In this document: piece by piece, positions 1 through 9,020 of the stretch
How positions within the stretch are numbered: position 1 is the stretch's first letter
How the letters are laid out: each line of letters starts with the position of its first letter
DNA from: Planctomycetota bacterium
GTDB lineage: Bacteria > Planctomycetota > Phycisphaerae > Phycisphaerales > UBA1924
Length of the DNA stretch: 64,000 nt
NCBI GenBank assembly: GCA_039819165.1
Contig: JBCBSM010000001.1
Location: forward strand, 620,001-684,000
Reading direction: 5' to 3'
Program-made: the position numbers and the translations under genes
Notes under the pieces: model-generated
Seen by the model: only the letters and a program-made list of their open reading frames with translations
What the model was told of the DNA's origin: nothing
Databases searched by the model: none

Positions 1-302
1 CCGCGGGCGTCCGCGCTCTGGCGGCCGACTGGGTGCGGGGCCGCGGCGCCCCGCCGCACCGCGACGGCGCACCCTCCCGCTGGATCGGGCGGGATCCCGC
101 ATCTGCGGCCGAGGCCCTCGATTCCGCGCGCGGCGAACTCGGCGATTCCGGTCCGGCGAGGGCCATCGTCGACGCCGTCGAGGTCGGGCTCCGCGACGGC
201 TGGGCCGCGGCGCTGTCCTGCGAGCGGGACCACCTCGTCCGGCTGCGTCACGAGCCCGCCGGTGTTCAAGCGATCGCGGCCTTCTTCGCCAGGTCGAAGT
301 AG
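1..302 (+). CDS. C-terminal end of probable enoyl-CoA hydratase/isomerase family protein (partial)
   Basis: The reading frame is open from the first bases of the window and stops with TAG at 300-302, so only the last ~100 residues are present. The tail (alanine-rich helices, then E-R-D-H-L-V-R-L and a terminal A-I-A-A-F-F-A-R-S-K) resembles the C-terminus of crotonase-fold proteins, which commonly end in a helix followed by AFF-x-K/R-K. No catalytic residue is inside the window. It lies 66 bases before an acyl-CoA dehydrogenase on the same strand, which fits a beta-oxidation or branched-chain acyl-CoA pathway. The family call rests on a short tail and on context; an unrelated protein is possible. 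Confidence 0.4.
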   Translation, partial: AGVRALAADWVRGRGAPPHRDGAPSRWIGRDPASAAEALDSARGELGDSGPARAIVDAVEVGLRDGWAAALSCERDHLVRLRHEPAGVQAIAAFFARSK

Positions 303-368
303 GCCGCCAAGGAACTCATGCACGGGCGGCTGCCCACAGCACCCACCCGGATTCAACGGAGGATCACC

Positions 369-2363
369 ATGGCCGATCTCAAGCAGATGAAGGGCGTCTC
401 GGAGGAGGACAAGCGGCTGCTGCAGGAGGCCGAGGAGTTGCTCGGCCCCGAGCCCGATTCGATGGGCTACGTCAAGAACCTCTTCTGGGGCCGCAGCCGC
501 AACGACCTGATGTTCCCCTACCCGGAGCAGACGGCCGACGAGAAGACCAAGTGCGAGAAGCTGGTGGGCGAGCTCGAGCAGTACCTCAAGACCGAGCACC
601 CGTCGATCCAGATCGACCAGGAGCAGGAGATCCCCCGCTGGGTGATCGATCGCCTGTTCTCGATGGGCGTGCTGGGCATGACCATCCCCGAGGAGCACGG
701 CGGGCTGGGCATGGGCATCACCAGCTACAACCGCGTGCTCGAGACCATCGGCAAGTACTGCGGCTCGACCGCGGTGCTCGTGAGCGCCCACCAGAGCATC
801 GGGTGCAAGGCGGTCATGCTCTTCGGCACCGACGAGCAGAAGGGCCGATGGCTGCCGAAGCTCGCCAAGGACTGGCTCAGCGCCTTCTGCCTGAGCGAGC
901 CCAACGTCGGCTGCGATGCGGGCGGCCAGGAGACCCGCTGCGAGCTGAGCGAGGACGGCGAGCACTACATCCTCAACGGCGAGAAGAAGTGGGCCACGTC
1001 CGGGGCCATCAGCGGCATGTTCACGGTGATGAGCAAGCAGAAGATGGAGGGCGGCAAGGAGAAGGTCACCGCGCTGGTGTGCACGCCCGACATGGAGGGC
1101 GTGGAAATCTACCAGAAGAACCGCAGCAAGTGCGGCATCCGCGGCACGTGGCAGGCCCGCATCCGGTTCAACAACGTCCGGGTGCCCAAGGCCAACCTGC
1201 TGCACAAGGAGGGCCGGGGCCTCAACGTCGCCCTGACCTGCCTCAACTACGGCCGCTGCACGCTAAGCGCCGGCATGCTGGGCGGCGCCCGCCGCGCAAT
1301 GGACCAGGCCATCCGCTGGAGCAACACGCGGCACCAGTTCAACGCGGCGCTGGCGGACAAGGACCTCGTCAAGCAGCGGATCGCGCACATGTCCGCGCTC
1401 ACCTACGCGATGGACGCGGTGCTCTACATGACCACGGGCATGCTGGATCGCCACGATGAGGACATCATGGTCGAGACGGCGATCTGCAAGGTCTTCTGCT
1501 CGGAGATGGGCTGGCGGGCGGTCAACGACGCGGTCCAGATCATGGGCGGCGAGAGCTACATGACCGAGAACGAGATCGAGCGGATCTTCCGCGATAGCCG
1601 CATCAACATCATCGTCGAGGGCTCCAACGACCTGATGTGGTCGTTCGTGTTCGGCTACGGCGGCAAGCAGCTCGGCGAGAGCATGCTGAGCATCAAGCTG
1701 CTGGTAGATTGGGACAAGGACGAGAGCCTCGGGCAGAATCTGGGCCGCATCGTGCCCAACCTGCTCAAGCCCAAGATCCTGGCCAAGGCCGTGCCACTGG
1801 GCGCCCAGGTGTTCCTGGGCATTCGCCCGCCGGCGCCGAGCATCGGCAAGGTGCATGCCTCGCTCAAGAACGACGCCGACCGGCTGGCACGGCTCATCCG
1901 CGAGCATAGCCACCAGTTCAAGATCACCAGCAAGCGCTACGACGCCGAGCTGGTCAGCCGCCAGGTTCCGCAGAGCCGCCTGGCGCTCAACGCCATCTAC
2001 CTGCACGCCTACGCGTGCACACTCAGCAAGCTGGACCGCGACGTCCGTTCGGGCCGCAGCGGCCCCGAGCTGGAGCGCGACAAGGCCGCCGCGGCGCACT
2101 TCTTCGATCTGGCCGAGCTGTGGATCCACGAGAACTTCCGCGCCCTGTACGAGAATGCGGACGACTCGATGTTCAAGGCCGCCGACGCCGCGCTGGCGTA
2201 CAACGCGACGCTGCCCACGGGTGACTTCATCATCCCCGAGTCCTCGCCAACCGAACAACTCGGGCAGGGCCGCACCGTGGACCAGTCGGCCATCAAGCAA
2301 TTCCCGGGTGATGCGGCGGGCTCCTATCATGGGGACCACGCGCACGCGGGGGCGGCCGGCTAG
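369..2363 (+). CDS. Acyl-CoA dehydrogenase with C-terminal extension (VLCAD/ACAD9-like)
   Basis: FAD-dependent oxidation of an acyl-CoA thioester to the 2-enoyl-CoA. The 664-residue protein has the acyl-CoA dehydrogenase fold in residues ~60-450: N-terminal helical part, substrate/FAD loop F-C-L-S-E-P-N-V-G-C-D-A, W-A-T-S-G FAD region and C-terminal helical domain with Q-I-M-G-G-E and the glutamate of I-V-E-G-S-N-D, the position of the catalytic base in the medium/very-long-chain subgroup. A further ~180 residues follow, as in the long VLCAD/ACAD9 forms. The start ATG at 369 has a GGAGG ribosome site just upstream; an upstream in-frame start at 318 lacks one. Substrate cannot be read from sequence; the oxo-acid dehydrogenase genes downstream leave fatty-acid or branched-chain acyl-CoA oxidation open. 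Confidence 0.93.
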   Translation: MADLKQMKGVSEEDKRLLQEAEELLGPEPDSMGYVKNLFWGRSRNDLMFPYPEQTADEKTKCEKLVGELEQYLKTEHPSIQIDQEQEIPRWVIDRLFSMGVLGMTIPEEHGGLGMGITSYNRVLETIGKYCGSTAVLVSAHQSIGCKAVMLFGTDEQKGRWLPKLAKDWLSAFCLSEPNVGCDAGGQETRCELSEDGEHYILNGEKKWATSGAISGMFTVMSKQKMEGGKEKVTALVCTPDMEGVEIYQKNRSKCGIRGTWQARIRFNNVRVPKANLLHKEGRGLNVALTCLNYGRCTLSAGMLGGARRAMDQAIRWSNTRHQFNAALADKDLVKQRIAHMSALTYAMDAVLYMTTGMLDRHDEDIMVETAICKVFCSEMGWRAVNDAVQIMGGESYMTENEIERIFRDSRINIIVEGSNDLMWSFVFGYGGKQLGESMLSIKLLVDWDKDESLGQNLGRIVPNLLKPKILAKAVPLGAQVFLGIRPPAPSIGKVHASLKNDADRLARLIREHSHQFKITSKRYDAELVSRQVPQSRLALNAIYLHAYACTLSKLDRDVRSGRSGPELERDKAAAAHFFDLAELWIHENFRALYENADDSMFKAADAALAYNATLPTGDFIIPESSPTEQLGQGRTVDQSAIKQFPGDAAGSYHGDHAHAGAAG

Positions 2364-2523
2364 GCCGCGACGTTCCAGCACGATCCGACGCGCCGCGGAT
2401 CGCCCCGGCGCTTGCGTGAGGGCCGCCCCAGTCCGCCGCCGGGGCTATCGTGCGGCACCCGGATGGACCCGATCGGAGACCGGCCACGCCGCCCCGCGGT
2501 CGGCCGCACAGGAGACGACCCGG

Positions 2524-3648
2524 ATGCCCAAGAAGGTCGCCTACAAGACGCAGATCGACTATCTGCAGCTGATGGACGAGAACGGGAAGCTGGACGCCCG
2601 CCTCGCCAAGGACCTGCTCGGCGACGAGGAGGTCCAGCAGATGTACGAGCACATGACGGTCTGCCGGCGGTACGACGAGGTGGCCTTCCGGCTGCAGCGG
2701 TCGGGCCGCATGGGCACCTTCCCGCAGAACAAGGGCCAGGAGGCCGCGGCCATCGGCTCGGGCCACGCCGCCCGCAAGGGCGTGGACTGGCTGGTGCCCG
2801 CCTATCGCGAGAACGCGGCGCTCTTCATGCACGGGCTGCCCATGCACTACGTGCTGGTGTACTGGATGGGGGACGAGCGGGGCAGCCAGATCCCCGATGG
2901 CCTCAAGATGCTGCCGCTCAGCGTGCCCATCGGCACGCACATGCTGCACGCCGTGGGCATCGCGTGGGCCAACAAGATCCGCGGCGACGACGGCGTGGTG
3001 CTGACCTACTTCGGTGATGGCGCGACGAGCGAGGGCGACTTCCACGAGGCCGCCAACTTCGCCGGCGCATTGCAGGTGCCCTGTGTCTTCATCTGCCAGA
3101 ACAACCAGTGGGCCATCAGCGTGCCCCGCGACCGCCAGACCGCCAGCGAGACCTTCGCCCAGAAGGCGCTGGGCTACGGCATGCCGACCATCCAGGTCGA
3201 CGGCAACGACGTGTTCGCGATGTACAAGGCCACCCGCGACGCCATCGAGCGGGCCCGCGAGGGCGACGGCCCCTCGTTCATCGAGGCGGTGACCTACCGC
3301 CTGGCCGACCACACCACGGCCGACGACGCCAGCCGCTACCGCGACGAGGACGAGCTCGACGCCTGGAAGGCCAAGGACCCGCTCATCCGCCTCCGCAAGT
3401 ACCTCGAGGCCAAGGGTCTGTGGGACGAGGACAAGCAGGAGGCCCTCGAGGCGCGGGCCAAGGCCATCGTCCAGGAGGTCGTGAAGACGGCCGAGGAGAT
3501 CCCGGCCCCCGAGGTCGACGACATCTTCGACTACACCTTCGCGGAGCTCCCCGAGAGCCTCAAGGCCCAGCGCTCGACGATGCGGACGACCTCGCTCGGG
3601 CAGGATCCATCGCAGGTCGGCGGCGCGGCCGCCCAGACGGTTCGGTAG
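2524..3648 (+). CDS. pdhA: 2-oxo acid dehydrogenase E1 component, alpha subunit (pyruvate dehydrogenase type)
   Basis: Thiamine-diphosphate-dependent decarboxylase subunit that, with the beta subunit, decarboxylates a 2-oxo acid and passes the acyl group to the E2 lipoyl arm. The 374-residue protein shows the TPP signature G-D-G-A-T-S-E-G-D-F-H-E-A-x-N-F-A followed by C-Q-N-N-Q-W-A-I-S, plus the Y-R-E-N substrate region and the T-Y-R-L-A-D-H-T-T-A-D-D loop that is phosphorylated in eukaryotic homologues. ATG at 2524 follows an AGGAG-like site. The beta subunit starts 14 bases after the stop, so the two are co-transcribed. Pyruvate is the default substrate; the acyl-CoA dehydrogenase upstream makes a branched-chain 2-oxo acid dehydrogenase a real alternative. 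Confidence 0.92.
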   Translation: MPKKVAYKTQIDYLQLMDENGKLDARLAKDLLGDEEVQQMYEHMTVCRRYDEVAFRLQRSGRMGTFPQNKGQEAAAIGSGHAARKGVDWLVPAYRENAALFMHGLPMHYVLVYWMGDERGSQIPDGLKMLPLSVPIGTHMLHAVGIAWANKIRGDDGVVLTYFGDGATSEGDFHEAANFAGALQVPCVFICQNNQWAISVPRDRQTASETFAQKALGYGMPTIQVDGNDVFAMYKATRDAIERAREGDGPSFIEAVTYRLADHTTADDASRYRDEDELDAWKAKDPLIRLRKYLEAKGLWDEDKQEALEARAKAIVQEVVKTAEEIPAPEVDDIFDYTFAELPESLKAQRSTMRTTSLGQDPSQVGGAAAQTVR

Positions 3649-3662
3649 GGAGAGAACGACGC

Positions 3663-4637
3663 ATGGCCGAACTGAACCTGGTCCAATCGATCAATCTCGC
3701 CCTCGCCCAGGAGATGGAGCGGGACGACCGCGTCGTCGTGCTCGGCGAGGACGTCGGCCTCAACGGCGGCGTGTTCCGCGTTACCGAGGGCCTGCAGAAG
3801 CGCTTCGGCGAGGACCGCGTGGTCGATACGCCGCTGGCCGAGTCGGGCATCATCGGCACCAGCATCGGCCTGGCGATGAACGACATGCGGCCCGTGCCCG
3901 AGATCCAGTTCGAGGGGTTCCTGGGGCCGGCCTACGACCAGCTCGTGCACCACGCCGGCCGCATGCGGAACCGCACCCGCGGGGCGGTCACGGTGCCGCT
4001 CACCGTGCGGGTGCCCGTGGGCGGCGGCATCCATGCGCCGGAGCTGCACAGCGACAGCCCCGAGGCGATCTACAGCCACCACGTGGGCATCAAGGTGGTC
4101 ATGCCGTCGACGCCCTACGACGCCAAGGGCCTGCTGCTGGCGGCGATCCGCGATCCCGATCCGGTCCTCTACTTCGAGCCCAAGCGCGTCTATCGCAGCT
4201 ACAAGGAGCACGTGCCCGAGGACGACTACGAGGTGCCCATCGGCGAGGCCAAGATCCTCAGCGAAGGCAACGACGTGACCGTCGTGACCTGGGGCGCCAC
4301 CGTGTTCCAGGCGCTCGCCGCGCTCGACGAGCTGCCCGAGGACGTGAGCGTCGAGCTGATCGACCTGCGCACGATCTACCCGATGGACGAGGACGCGATC
4401 GTCGAGAGCGTGCAGAAGACCGGCCGCTGCGTCGTCGTGCACGAGGCGGCCCGAACCGCGGGCATGGGCGCCGAGATCGCCACCATCGTCCAAGAGAAGT
4501 GCTTCCTGAACCTGGAGGCGCCCGTGCAGCGGGTCACGGGCTTCGACGTCGTGATGCCGTATTACAAGCTCGAGAACCACTACCTGCCCGAGGCCCCCCG
4601 CATCAAGGAGGCGATCGAGCAGGTGCTGGCGTACTAG
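3663..4637 (+). CDS. pdhB: 2-oxo acid dehydrogenase E1 component, beta subunit
   Basis: Partner of the E1-alpha subunit; completes the TPP-binding interface and the heterotetramer. The 324 residues match the usual ~325 of this family. Visible landmarks are V-L-G-E-D-V-G-x-N-G-G-V-F-R near the N-terminus, D-T-P-L-A-E-S-G-I-I-G, the central V-R-V-P-V-G-G-G-I-H segment and the C-terminal transketolase-like domain with L-I-D-L-R-T-I-Y-P-M-D and V-H-E-A-A-R-T-A-G. ATG at 3663 has GGGAGAG upstream. The next gene (E2) is separated by 119 bases that hold a long inverted repeat, so E1 and E2 expression may not be equal. No E3 (dihydrolipoyl dehydrogenase) gene is in the window. Confidence 0.94.
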   Translation: MAELNLVQSINLALAQEMERDDRVVVLGEDVGLNGGVFRVTEGLQKRFGEDRVVDTPLAESGIIGTSIGLAMNDMRPVPEIQFEGFLGPAYDQLVHHAGRMRNRTRGAVTVPLTVRVPVGGGIHAPELHSDSPEAIYSHHVGIKVVMPSTPYDAKGLLLAAIRDPDPVLYFEPKRVYRSYKEHVPEDDYEVPIGEAKILSEGNDVTVVTWGATVFQALAALDELPEDVSVELIDLRTIYPMDEDAIVESVQKTGRCVVVHEAARTAGMGAEIATIVQEKCFLNLEAPVQRVTGFDVVMPYYKLENHYLPEAPRIKEAIEQVLAY

Positions 4638-4651
4638 CGTATGGAGAGGGA

Positions 4652-4747
4652 GGGGGCAATGGGCACCAGGCAATGGGCAACGGCATCGATGCGGATGCCG
4701 GCGTTCGTGCGCAGTCCCATTGCCTAGTGCCCATTCCCCATTGCCCG
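4652..4747 (+). repeat. Long imperfect inverted repeat between pdhB and the E2 gene
   Basis: The left arm (4652-4680) and right arm (4715-4747) are reverse complements over about 24 base pairs built on GGCAATGGGCA-type units; the right arm has an extra 7 bases and one C/T difference. A second, nested inverted repeat, CGGCATC-N6-GATGCCG, occupies 4681-4700. In RNA this would fold as a long stem between the E1-beta stop and the E2 ribosome site, whose start is 10 bases past the right arm. It could limit read-through, stabilise the upstream message or be a dispersed intergenic repeat. The folding is read directly from the sequence; the function is inference. Confidence 0.8.
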
Positions 4748-4756
4748 AGGATTTCC

Positions 4757-6373
4757 ATGGCCGGCAAGGTTTCTAGCGATCCAAACGTCTTCCTCCTGCC
4801 CGACATCGGCGAAGGTCTGCAAGAGGCCGAGCTCATCAAGTGGCTGGTCAAGGAGGGCGACACGGTCGAGGAGCAGCAGTCGCTGGCCGAGGTCGAGACC
4901 GACAAGGCGCTCACCGAGATCCCCGCGCCGCGTGGAGGCACCATCAAGACGCTACACGGTGCCGACGGCGACACCATGAAGGTGGGCGAGCCCTTCGTGA
5001 CCTTCGAGGGCGGCGCCGACGCCCCCGCGGCCGCCAGCAACAACGGCGATGCCGCCACGACCAGGCCCAAGGACACGCCCGCCCGGGAGGACGACGGCAC
5101 CGTCGTCGGCAAGATGTCCGCCGACACGCCAGGCCTGACGCGGACCGCCGGCAAGGCCCTCGCGACGCCCGCCGTCCGCCGCATCGCCCGCGAGATGGGC
5201 GTGGACATCAACCGGGTGCCCGGCAGCGGCATCGGCGGCCGCGTTCTGGAGAAGGACCTCAAGGCCTTCGTCGCCGGCGGCGGGGCATCGTCGCCGGCGT
5301 CCGAGGTTTCGAGCGCCCCCGCCGCCCGCACGAGCGAGCCCGCGGCGCCGCCGACGTCGCGCCGCCCGATGCCCAGGCCGCAAGCCTCACCCCAGCCCGG
5401 ACCGCAGCAGGCGTTCCAGCCACCGATGCCCCAGCCCGGCATGGCTCCGCAGATGGCCGCCCCGCAGATGGCTCCGGGGATGGGCATGCCCTACGGCATG
5501 CCGATGCCCATGATGATGATGCCCATGCCGATGATGATGCCCTTCCCCGGCATGTACCCCGGCATGATGCCCGGGATGGTTCCGGGAGCGGGCGGCGCCG
5601 GAGTTCCGCAGGCGCCGGGCTACACGCCGTCCTCGATCCGGCCGATCCCCGATCCCGCGCAGCAGAGCAAGGCTTCGGGTGCCGATGCACGCACCTCCTT
5701 CCGCGGGGTCCGCAAGACTATCGCCAACCGCCTGCGGCAGTCCGTGGACACGGCGGTGCACTTCACGGTGATGGACGAGGCCGACGTGACCGACCTCGAT
5801 GCGCTCCGCCGGCAGCTCTCGCAGCAGGGCGCCAAGCTCAGCTTCCTGCCGTTCGTCGCCGCCGCGGTCTGCCGGACCATCGGCCCGAATGCGGGTGGGC
5901 GATTCGGCGCACTCAACGCGATCGTGGACGACGACGCCGAGGAGATCGTCGAGCACGCCGCCGTGCACCTGGGCATCGCTACCGACACCGACGCCGGGCT
6001 GATGGTGCCCGTCATCCGCGAGGCCGATCGCATGGACGTCGCGGGCCTGTCCGACTCGATCGCCGGCGCGGCCCGGGGCGCCCGCGACCGCAGCGCCCCG
6101 CGGGAGGCGCTCACGGGCAGCACCTTCACGATCAGCAACGTCGGCAGCCACGCGGGCATGTTCGCCACGCCGGTGATCAACTACCCCGAGGTGGGCATCC
6201 TCGCGGTGGGCAAGGTCTACGACGCCGTCGTGGTGCGCGACGGCCAGCCGCTCGTCGGCAAGAAGATGCCCCTGAGCCTCGCCTGCGACCACCGCGTGGT
6301 CGACGGCGCGACGGCGGCGCTGGCGCTGGCGGAGATCGTGGGGTTGCTGGCCGATCCCTCTTCGATTGCCTGA
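4757..6373 (+). CDS. pdhC: Dihydrolipoamide acyltransferase (E2) of 2-oxo acid dehydrogenase complex
   Basis: Core enzyme of the complex: takes the acyl group from E1 on a lipoyl arm and transfers it to CoA. Of 538 residues, 10-85 form one lipoyl domain with Lys50 in E-T-D-K-A as the lipoylation site; roughly 130-170 is the peripheral subunit-binding domain (T-P-A-V-R-R-I-A-R-E-M-G with G-S-G-I-x-G-R-V-L). A proline/methionine-rich linker of about 100 residues, including runs of M-P-M-P-M-M-M, replaces the usual Ala-Pro linker. The catalytic domain closes with H512-R-V-V-D516-G, the acyltransferase His/Asp pair. ATG at 4757 lies behind GAGG. The very Met-rich linker is unusual. Whether the substrate is acetyl or branched-chain acyl cannot be decided here. 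Confidence 0.93.
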   Translation: MAGKVSSDPNVFLLPDIGEGLQEAELIKWLVKEGDTVEEQQSLAEVETDKALTEIPAPRGGTIKTLHGADGDTMKVGEPFVTFEGGADAPAAASNNGDAATTRPKDTPAREDDGTVVGKMSADTPGLTRTAGKALATPAVRRIAREMGVDINRVPGSGIGGRVLEKDLKAFVAGGGASSPASEVSSAPAARTSEPAAPPTSRRPMPRPQASPQPGPQQAFQPPMPQPGMAPQMAAPQMAPGMGMPYGMPMPMMMMPMPMMMPFPGMYPGMMPGMVPGAGGAGVPQAPGYTPSSIRPIPDPAQQSKASGADARTSFRGVRKTIANRLRQSVDTAVHFTVMDEADVTDLDALRRQLSQQGAKLSFLPFVAAAVCRTIGPNAGGRFGALNAIVDDDAEEIVEHAAVHLGIATDTDAGLMVPVIREADRMDVAGLSDSIAGAARGARDRSAPREALTGSTFTISNVGSHAGMFATPVINYPEVGILAVGKVYDAVVVRDGQPLVGKKMPLSLACDHRVVDGATAALALAEIVGLLADPSSIA

Positions 6374-6386
6374 GTCGCTGCGTCGG

Positions 6387-6420
<34 letters not shown>

Positions 6421-6472
6421 CGCGCGCAGCCGGTCGAACCGAACCGCACGCGGTTGCTCTATCACCCTGGCC

Positions 6473-6916
6473 TCAGAGTCGCCACTCCTTGGCGCTGGGC
6501 GAGATCTGGGTTGCCGGCGTCGACTTCGCCTTCCGCTCCTTCTTCGGACGGAACGCAGCCGCGTAGGTCTCGCCGACCTCGACCAGTTCGACCTGCCGCA
6601 GGTCGATGGTGGTTCGCTTGCCCTTGCCGCGCGAGACGACGACGTAGGGCAGGCTGACCGCCTCGATCCGCAGCGGGGTACCCGCGCGGCCCCACGGCTC
6701 CCACTCGCCCGAGGTGTCGCACTCGGGCCACCAGGGCAGCACGAGTCGCTCGAACTCGCCGCCGTACGGCCGCCACCAGTAGTTCTTGCGGACCATCAGC
6801 ACGGCAACGTGCTGGCCCGGCCCGACATCCTCGGGCGCGAGCCGGCGCGACAGGATCGATGGTTCGGTGGACGCGCTCTGCGGGCGGAGCGCACGCTGCT
6901 GCACTTCGTGCTCCAT
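6473..6916 (-). CDS. Conserved-looking hypothetical protein, 147 residues
   Basis: I do not recognise a named family. The gene is supported by a perfect AGGAGG ribosome site seven bases before ATG at 6916 and by balanced amino-acid composition. The centre is beta-rich and aromatic (K-N-Y-W-W-R-P-Y-G-G-E-F, L-P-W-W-P-E-C), and the last ~30 residues are basic (K-K-E-R-K-A-K). No signal peptide or membrane segment is visible, so a cytoplasmic protein is likely, possibly nucleic-acid binding given the basic tail. It converges with the E2 gene and stands alone. Confidence 0.7.
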   Translation of the reverse strand: MEHEVQQRALRPQSASTEPSILSRRLAPEDVGPGQHVAVLMVRKNYWWRPYGGEFERLVLPWWPECDTSGEWEPWGRAGTPLRIEAVSLPYVVVSRGKGKRTTIDLRQVELVEVGETYAAAFRPKKERKAKSTPATQISPSAKEWRL

Positions 6917-7415
6917 GGCTCGTCCTCCTAAGAGGGCTACATGCGCGTGCGCGCGGGCGACGACGCATCACCCGGTCGCATGCGCGGATCGCGGGCCCAA
7001 GAATCAACTCCGGACCGGTTTGGGCGTGCGCGGGTCCGGCTCAGCCGGACGAAGCTCAGCCGGACAAAGAACCTCGCCGACTCGGCACGCGCAGGGCCCC
7101 GCCGCCGAATCGACGGCCGGGATCGTGCATTGCGTTGGCTGCGTTGCGCAGCATGGTCGGGGTTCCTTCGTGTCAGGCGCTCTGCGGCGAGCTCGTCACC
7201 GCGATCCCGCGCCGGGCGCAATCGACGGCGCGGGCCCCAAGTTTCCCGCGGGATGCCGTCGAGTCAAGAGTCGCCGCCGAGAAACTGCGTCCGCCCACGG
7301 TTATGTGGCCCCGGTTCTGGGTTCCGGCGTTGCGGGCTCCGGCCGCCGGGAACACTACAGTGGCCGGGGACGTTCGCGTGGATTGCGGCCCGATCGGCCG
7401 CGCAGGAGGATGCGG
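6917..7415. other. Intergenic region between divergent genes, with a small repeat cluster
   Basis: About 500 bases between two divergently transcribed genes. I see a 12-bp direct repeat GCTCAGCCGGAC at 7039-7050 and 7054-7065; the first copy is part of a palindrome TCCGGCT-C-AGCCGGA (7035-7049). No convincing promoter hexamers or small gene are visible. The hydrolase gene to the right has its AGGAGG site at 7404-7409. Confidence 0.5.
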
Positions 7416-8978
7416 ATGGCCGAACGCGGCAAGACCGGCGATCGACGCCAGGGGCTGGGCAACCGCGCCCGCAGCATGGCGGTGCGGGCCCTGGGCGAAG
7501 TGTCGTCCTTTGCGCACCCGAGCCCCGCGGAGATCTACGGCCGCTCGGCCCAGCAGGACGCCAGCACCCGAAACCCGCTGATCCTGATCCCGGGCATCCT
7601 CGGCTCGCGGCTGGTCTGGAAGAACGCGACGGGCGAGGAGGACGACTACCTCTGGGGAGGCTCGGATAAGGCGGGCTTCGCCGACCCCGAGGATCCCAAG
7701 GCCGTCCAGAAGATCATCCACCCGATGGAGCCCGGCACGCCGCTGCACGACCTGACCGACGAGGTGCGGTCGGCCGGCTCGCTGACCAAGCTGCGGCTGA
7801 GCATGCTGGGCTTCCCCATCGAGGTGCGCGCCTACGAGGCCATCCTGCGGATGCTCGGCGTGGGCGACTACGAGGCGTCGCTGCAGACCAAGGGCTCGCG
7901 GATGCGCGCGCAGCTGGACTACGGCTGGACCGCGCTCTCGACCTGCTTCCAGTTCGACTACGACTGGCGGCGGAGCATCCCCGAGAACGCCCGGCTGCTG
8001 GCCCGCTTCATCGAGCAGGTCCGCACCTTCTCGGCCCGCGACGCCCGCGTGTGCGATCCCGAGGGACTGAAGGTCGACGTCGTCGCCCACTCGATGGGCG
8101 GGCTGATGCTGCGGTACTACATGCGATACGGCGACCAGCTGCTGCCCGAGGACGGCTCGCCGCCCAAGCTGACGTGGGCAGGCGCCAAGAACGTCGAGCA
8201 CGCCATCATGATCGGCACGCCCAACGCGGGCTCGACGATGTCGCTCGACAAGCTGGTGCACGGGCTGCCCGCCACGCCGGCGACGCCCGGCTACGCGTCG
8301 AGCTTCCTGGGCACCTTCCCGTCGATCTACCAGCTGCTGCCGCGGTCCCGGCACCGCTTCTTCATCGATGAAGCCACGGGTGAGCCGATCGAGGACCTGC
8401 TCTCGATCGAGCGCTGGATGAAGATGCGCTGGGGGCTGGCGAATCCTGCGATCGAGGACCACCTGGCCATGATGCTGCCGGACGTCGACGCACCCGCTCG
8501 GCGTGCGATCGCCCTGGATCACCTGGCCAAGTGCCTCCGTGAGACCGAGCGGGTGCAGGCCGCGCTCGATCTGCCCGCCAACGCGCCGCGGGACCTGGCG
8601 CTGCACCTCTTCGCCGGCGACGGCGCCCGCACGCCGAGGCATGTGGAGGTCGGCGTGGGAGATCAGAAGTTCCGCAACGCGGCGACCGAGTTCGGCGACG
8701 GCACGGTGCTGCGGTCCAGCGCACTCATGGACGAGCGGATGGCCGAGGACGAGCCCGGCCCGCGGGTCGTCACGCCGATTCGCTGGGACGCGGTGACCTT
8801 CATCCCGACGCACCATCTGACGCTGACGCGGCACCCCACGTTCATCAATAATGCGCTCTATATCTTGCTCGAGAAGCCGCGGCCGACGTGCCTGTACAGG
8901 GCACCCCAAGCCGCCGCCGCCCCGGCCGCGGCCCAGCCCGGGGGGCGTGCGAACGGGGCGGCGACCGGGACGACGTGA
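7416..8978 (+). CDS. Lecithin:cholesterol acyltransferase-like alpha/beta hydrolase
   Basis: Probable acyltransferase, phospholipase or esterase of the LCAT/PDAT-like alpha/beta-hydrolase group. In 520 residues the order is: short polar N-terminus, P-L-I-L-I-P-G-I-L-G-S-R-L (oxyanion-hole strand, ~50-65), a cap region, D-Y-D-W-R-R-S-I-P-E-N (the characteristic YDWR of this family), then the nucleophile elbow V-V-A-H-S-M-G-G with Ser226. H-H-L-T-L near residue 470 is a candidate catalytic His. The C-terminus is Ala/Pro-rich and low complexity. ATG at 7416 is chosen because AGGAGG ends six bases before it; ATG at 7410 is too close. No signal peptide is visible. Natural substrate unknown. Confidence 0.82.
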   Translation: MAERGKTGDRRQGLGNRARSMAVRALGEVSSFAHPSPAEIYGRSAQQDASTRNPLILIPGILGSRLVWKNATGEEDDYLWGGSDKAGFADPEDPKAVQKIIHPMEPGTPLHDLTDEVRSAGSLTKLRLSMLGFPIEVRAYEAILRMLGVGDYEASLQTKGSRMRAQLDYGWTALSTCFQFDYDWRRSIPENARLLARFIEQVRTFSARDARVCDPEGLKVDVVAHSMGGLMLRYYMRYGDQLLPEDGSPPKLTWAGAKNVEHAIMIGTPNAGSTMSLDKLVHGLPATPATPGYASSFLGTFPSIYQLLPRSRHRFFIDEATGEPIEDLLSIERWMKMRWGLANPAIEDHLAMMLPDVDAPARRAIALDHLAKCLRETERVQAALDLPANAPRDLALHLFAGDGARTPRHVEVGVGDQKFRNAATEFGDGTVLRSSALMDERMAEDEPGPRVVTPIRWDAVTFIPTHHLTLTRHPTFINNALYILLEKPRPTCLYRAPQAAAAPAAAQPGGRANGAATGTT

Positions 8979-9020
8979 GGAGCGATCGGGGATCGCGCCC
9001 GGCATGATGCCGAGGGGTCT

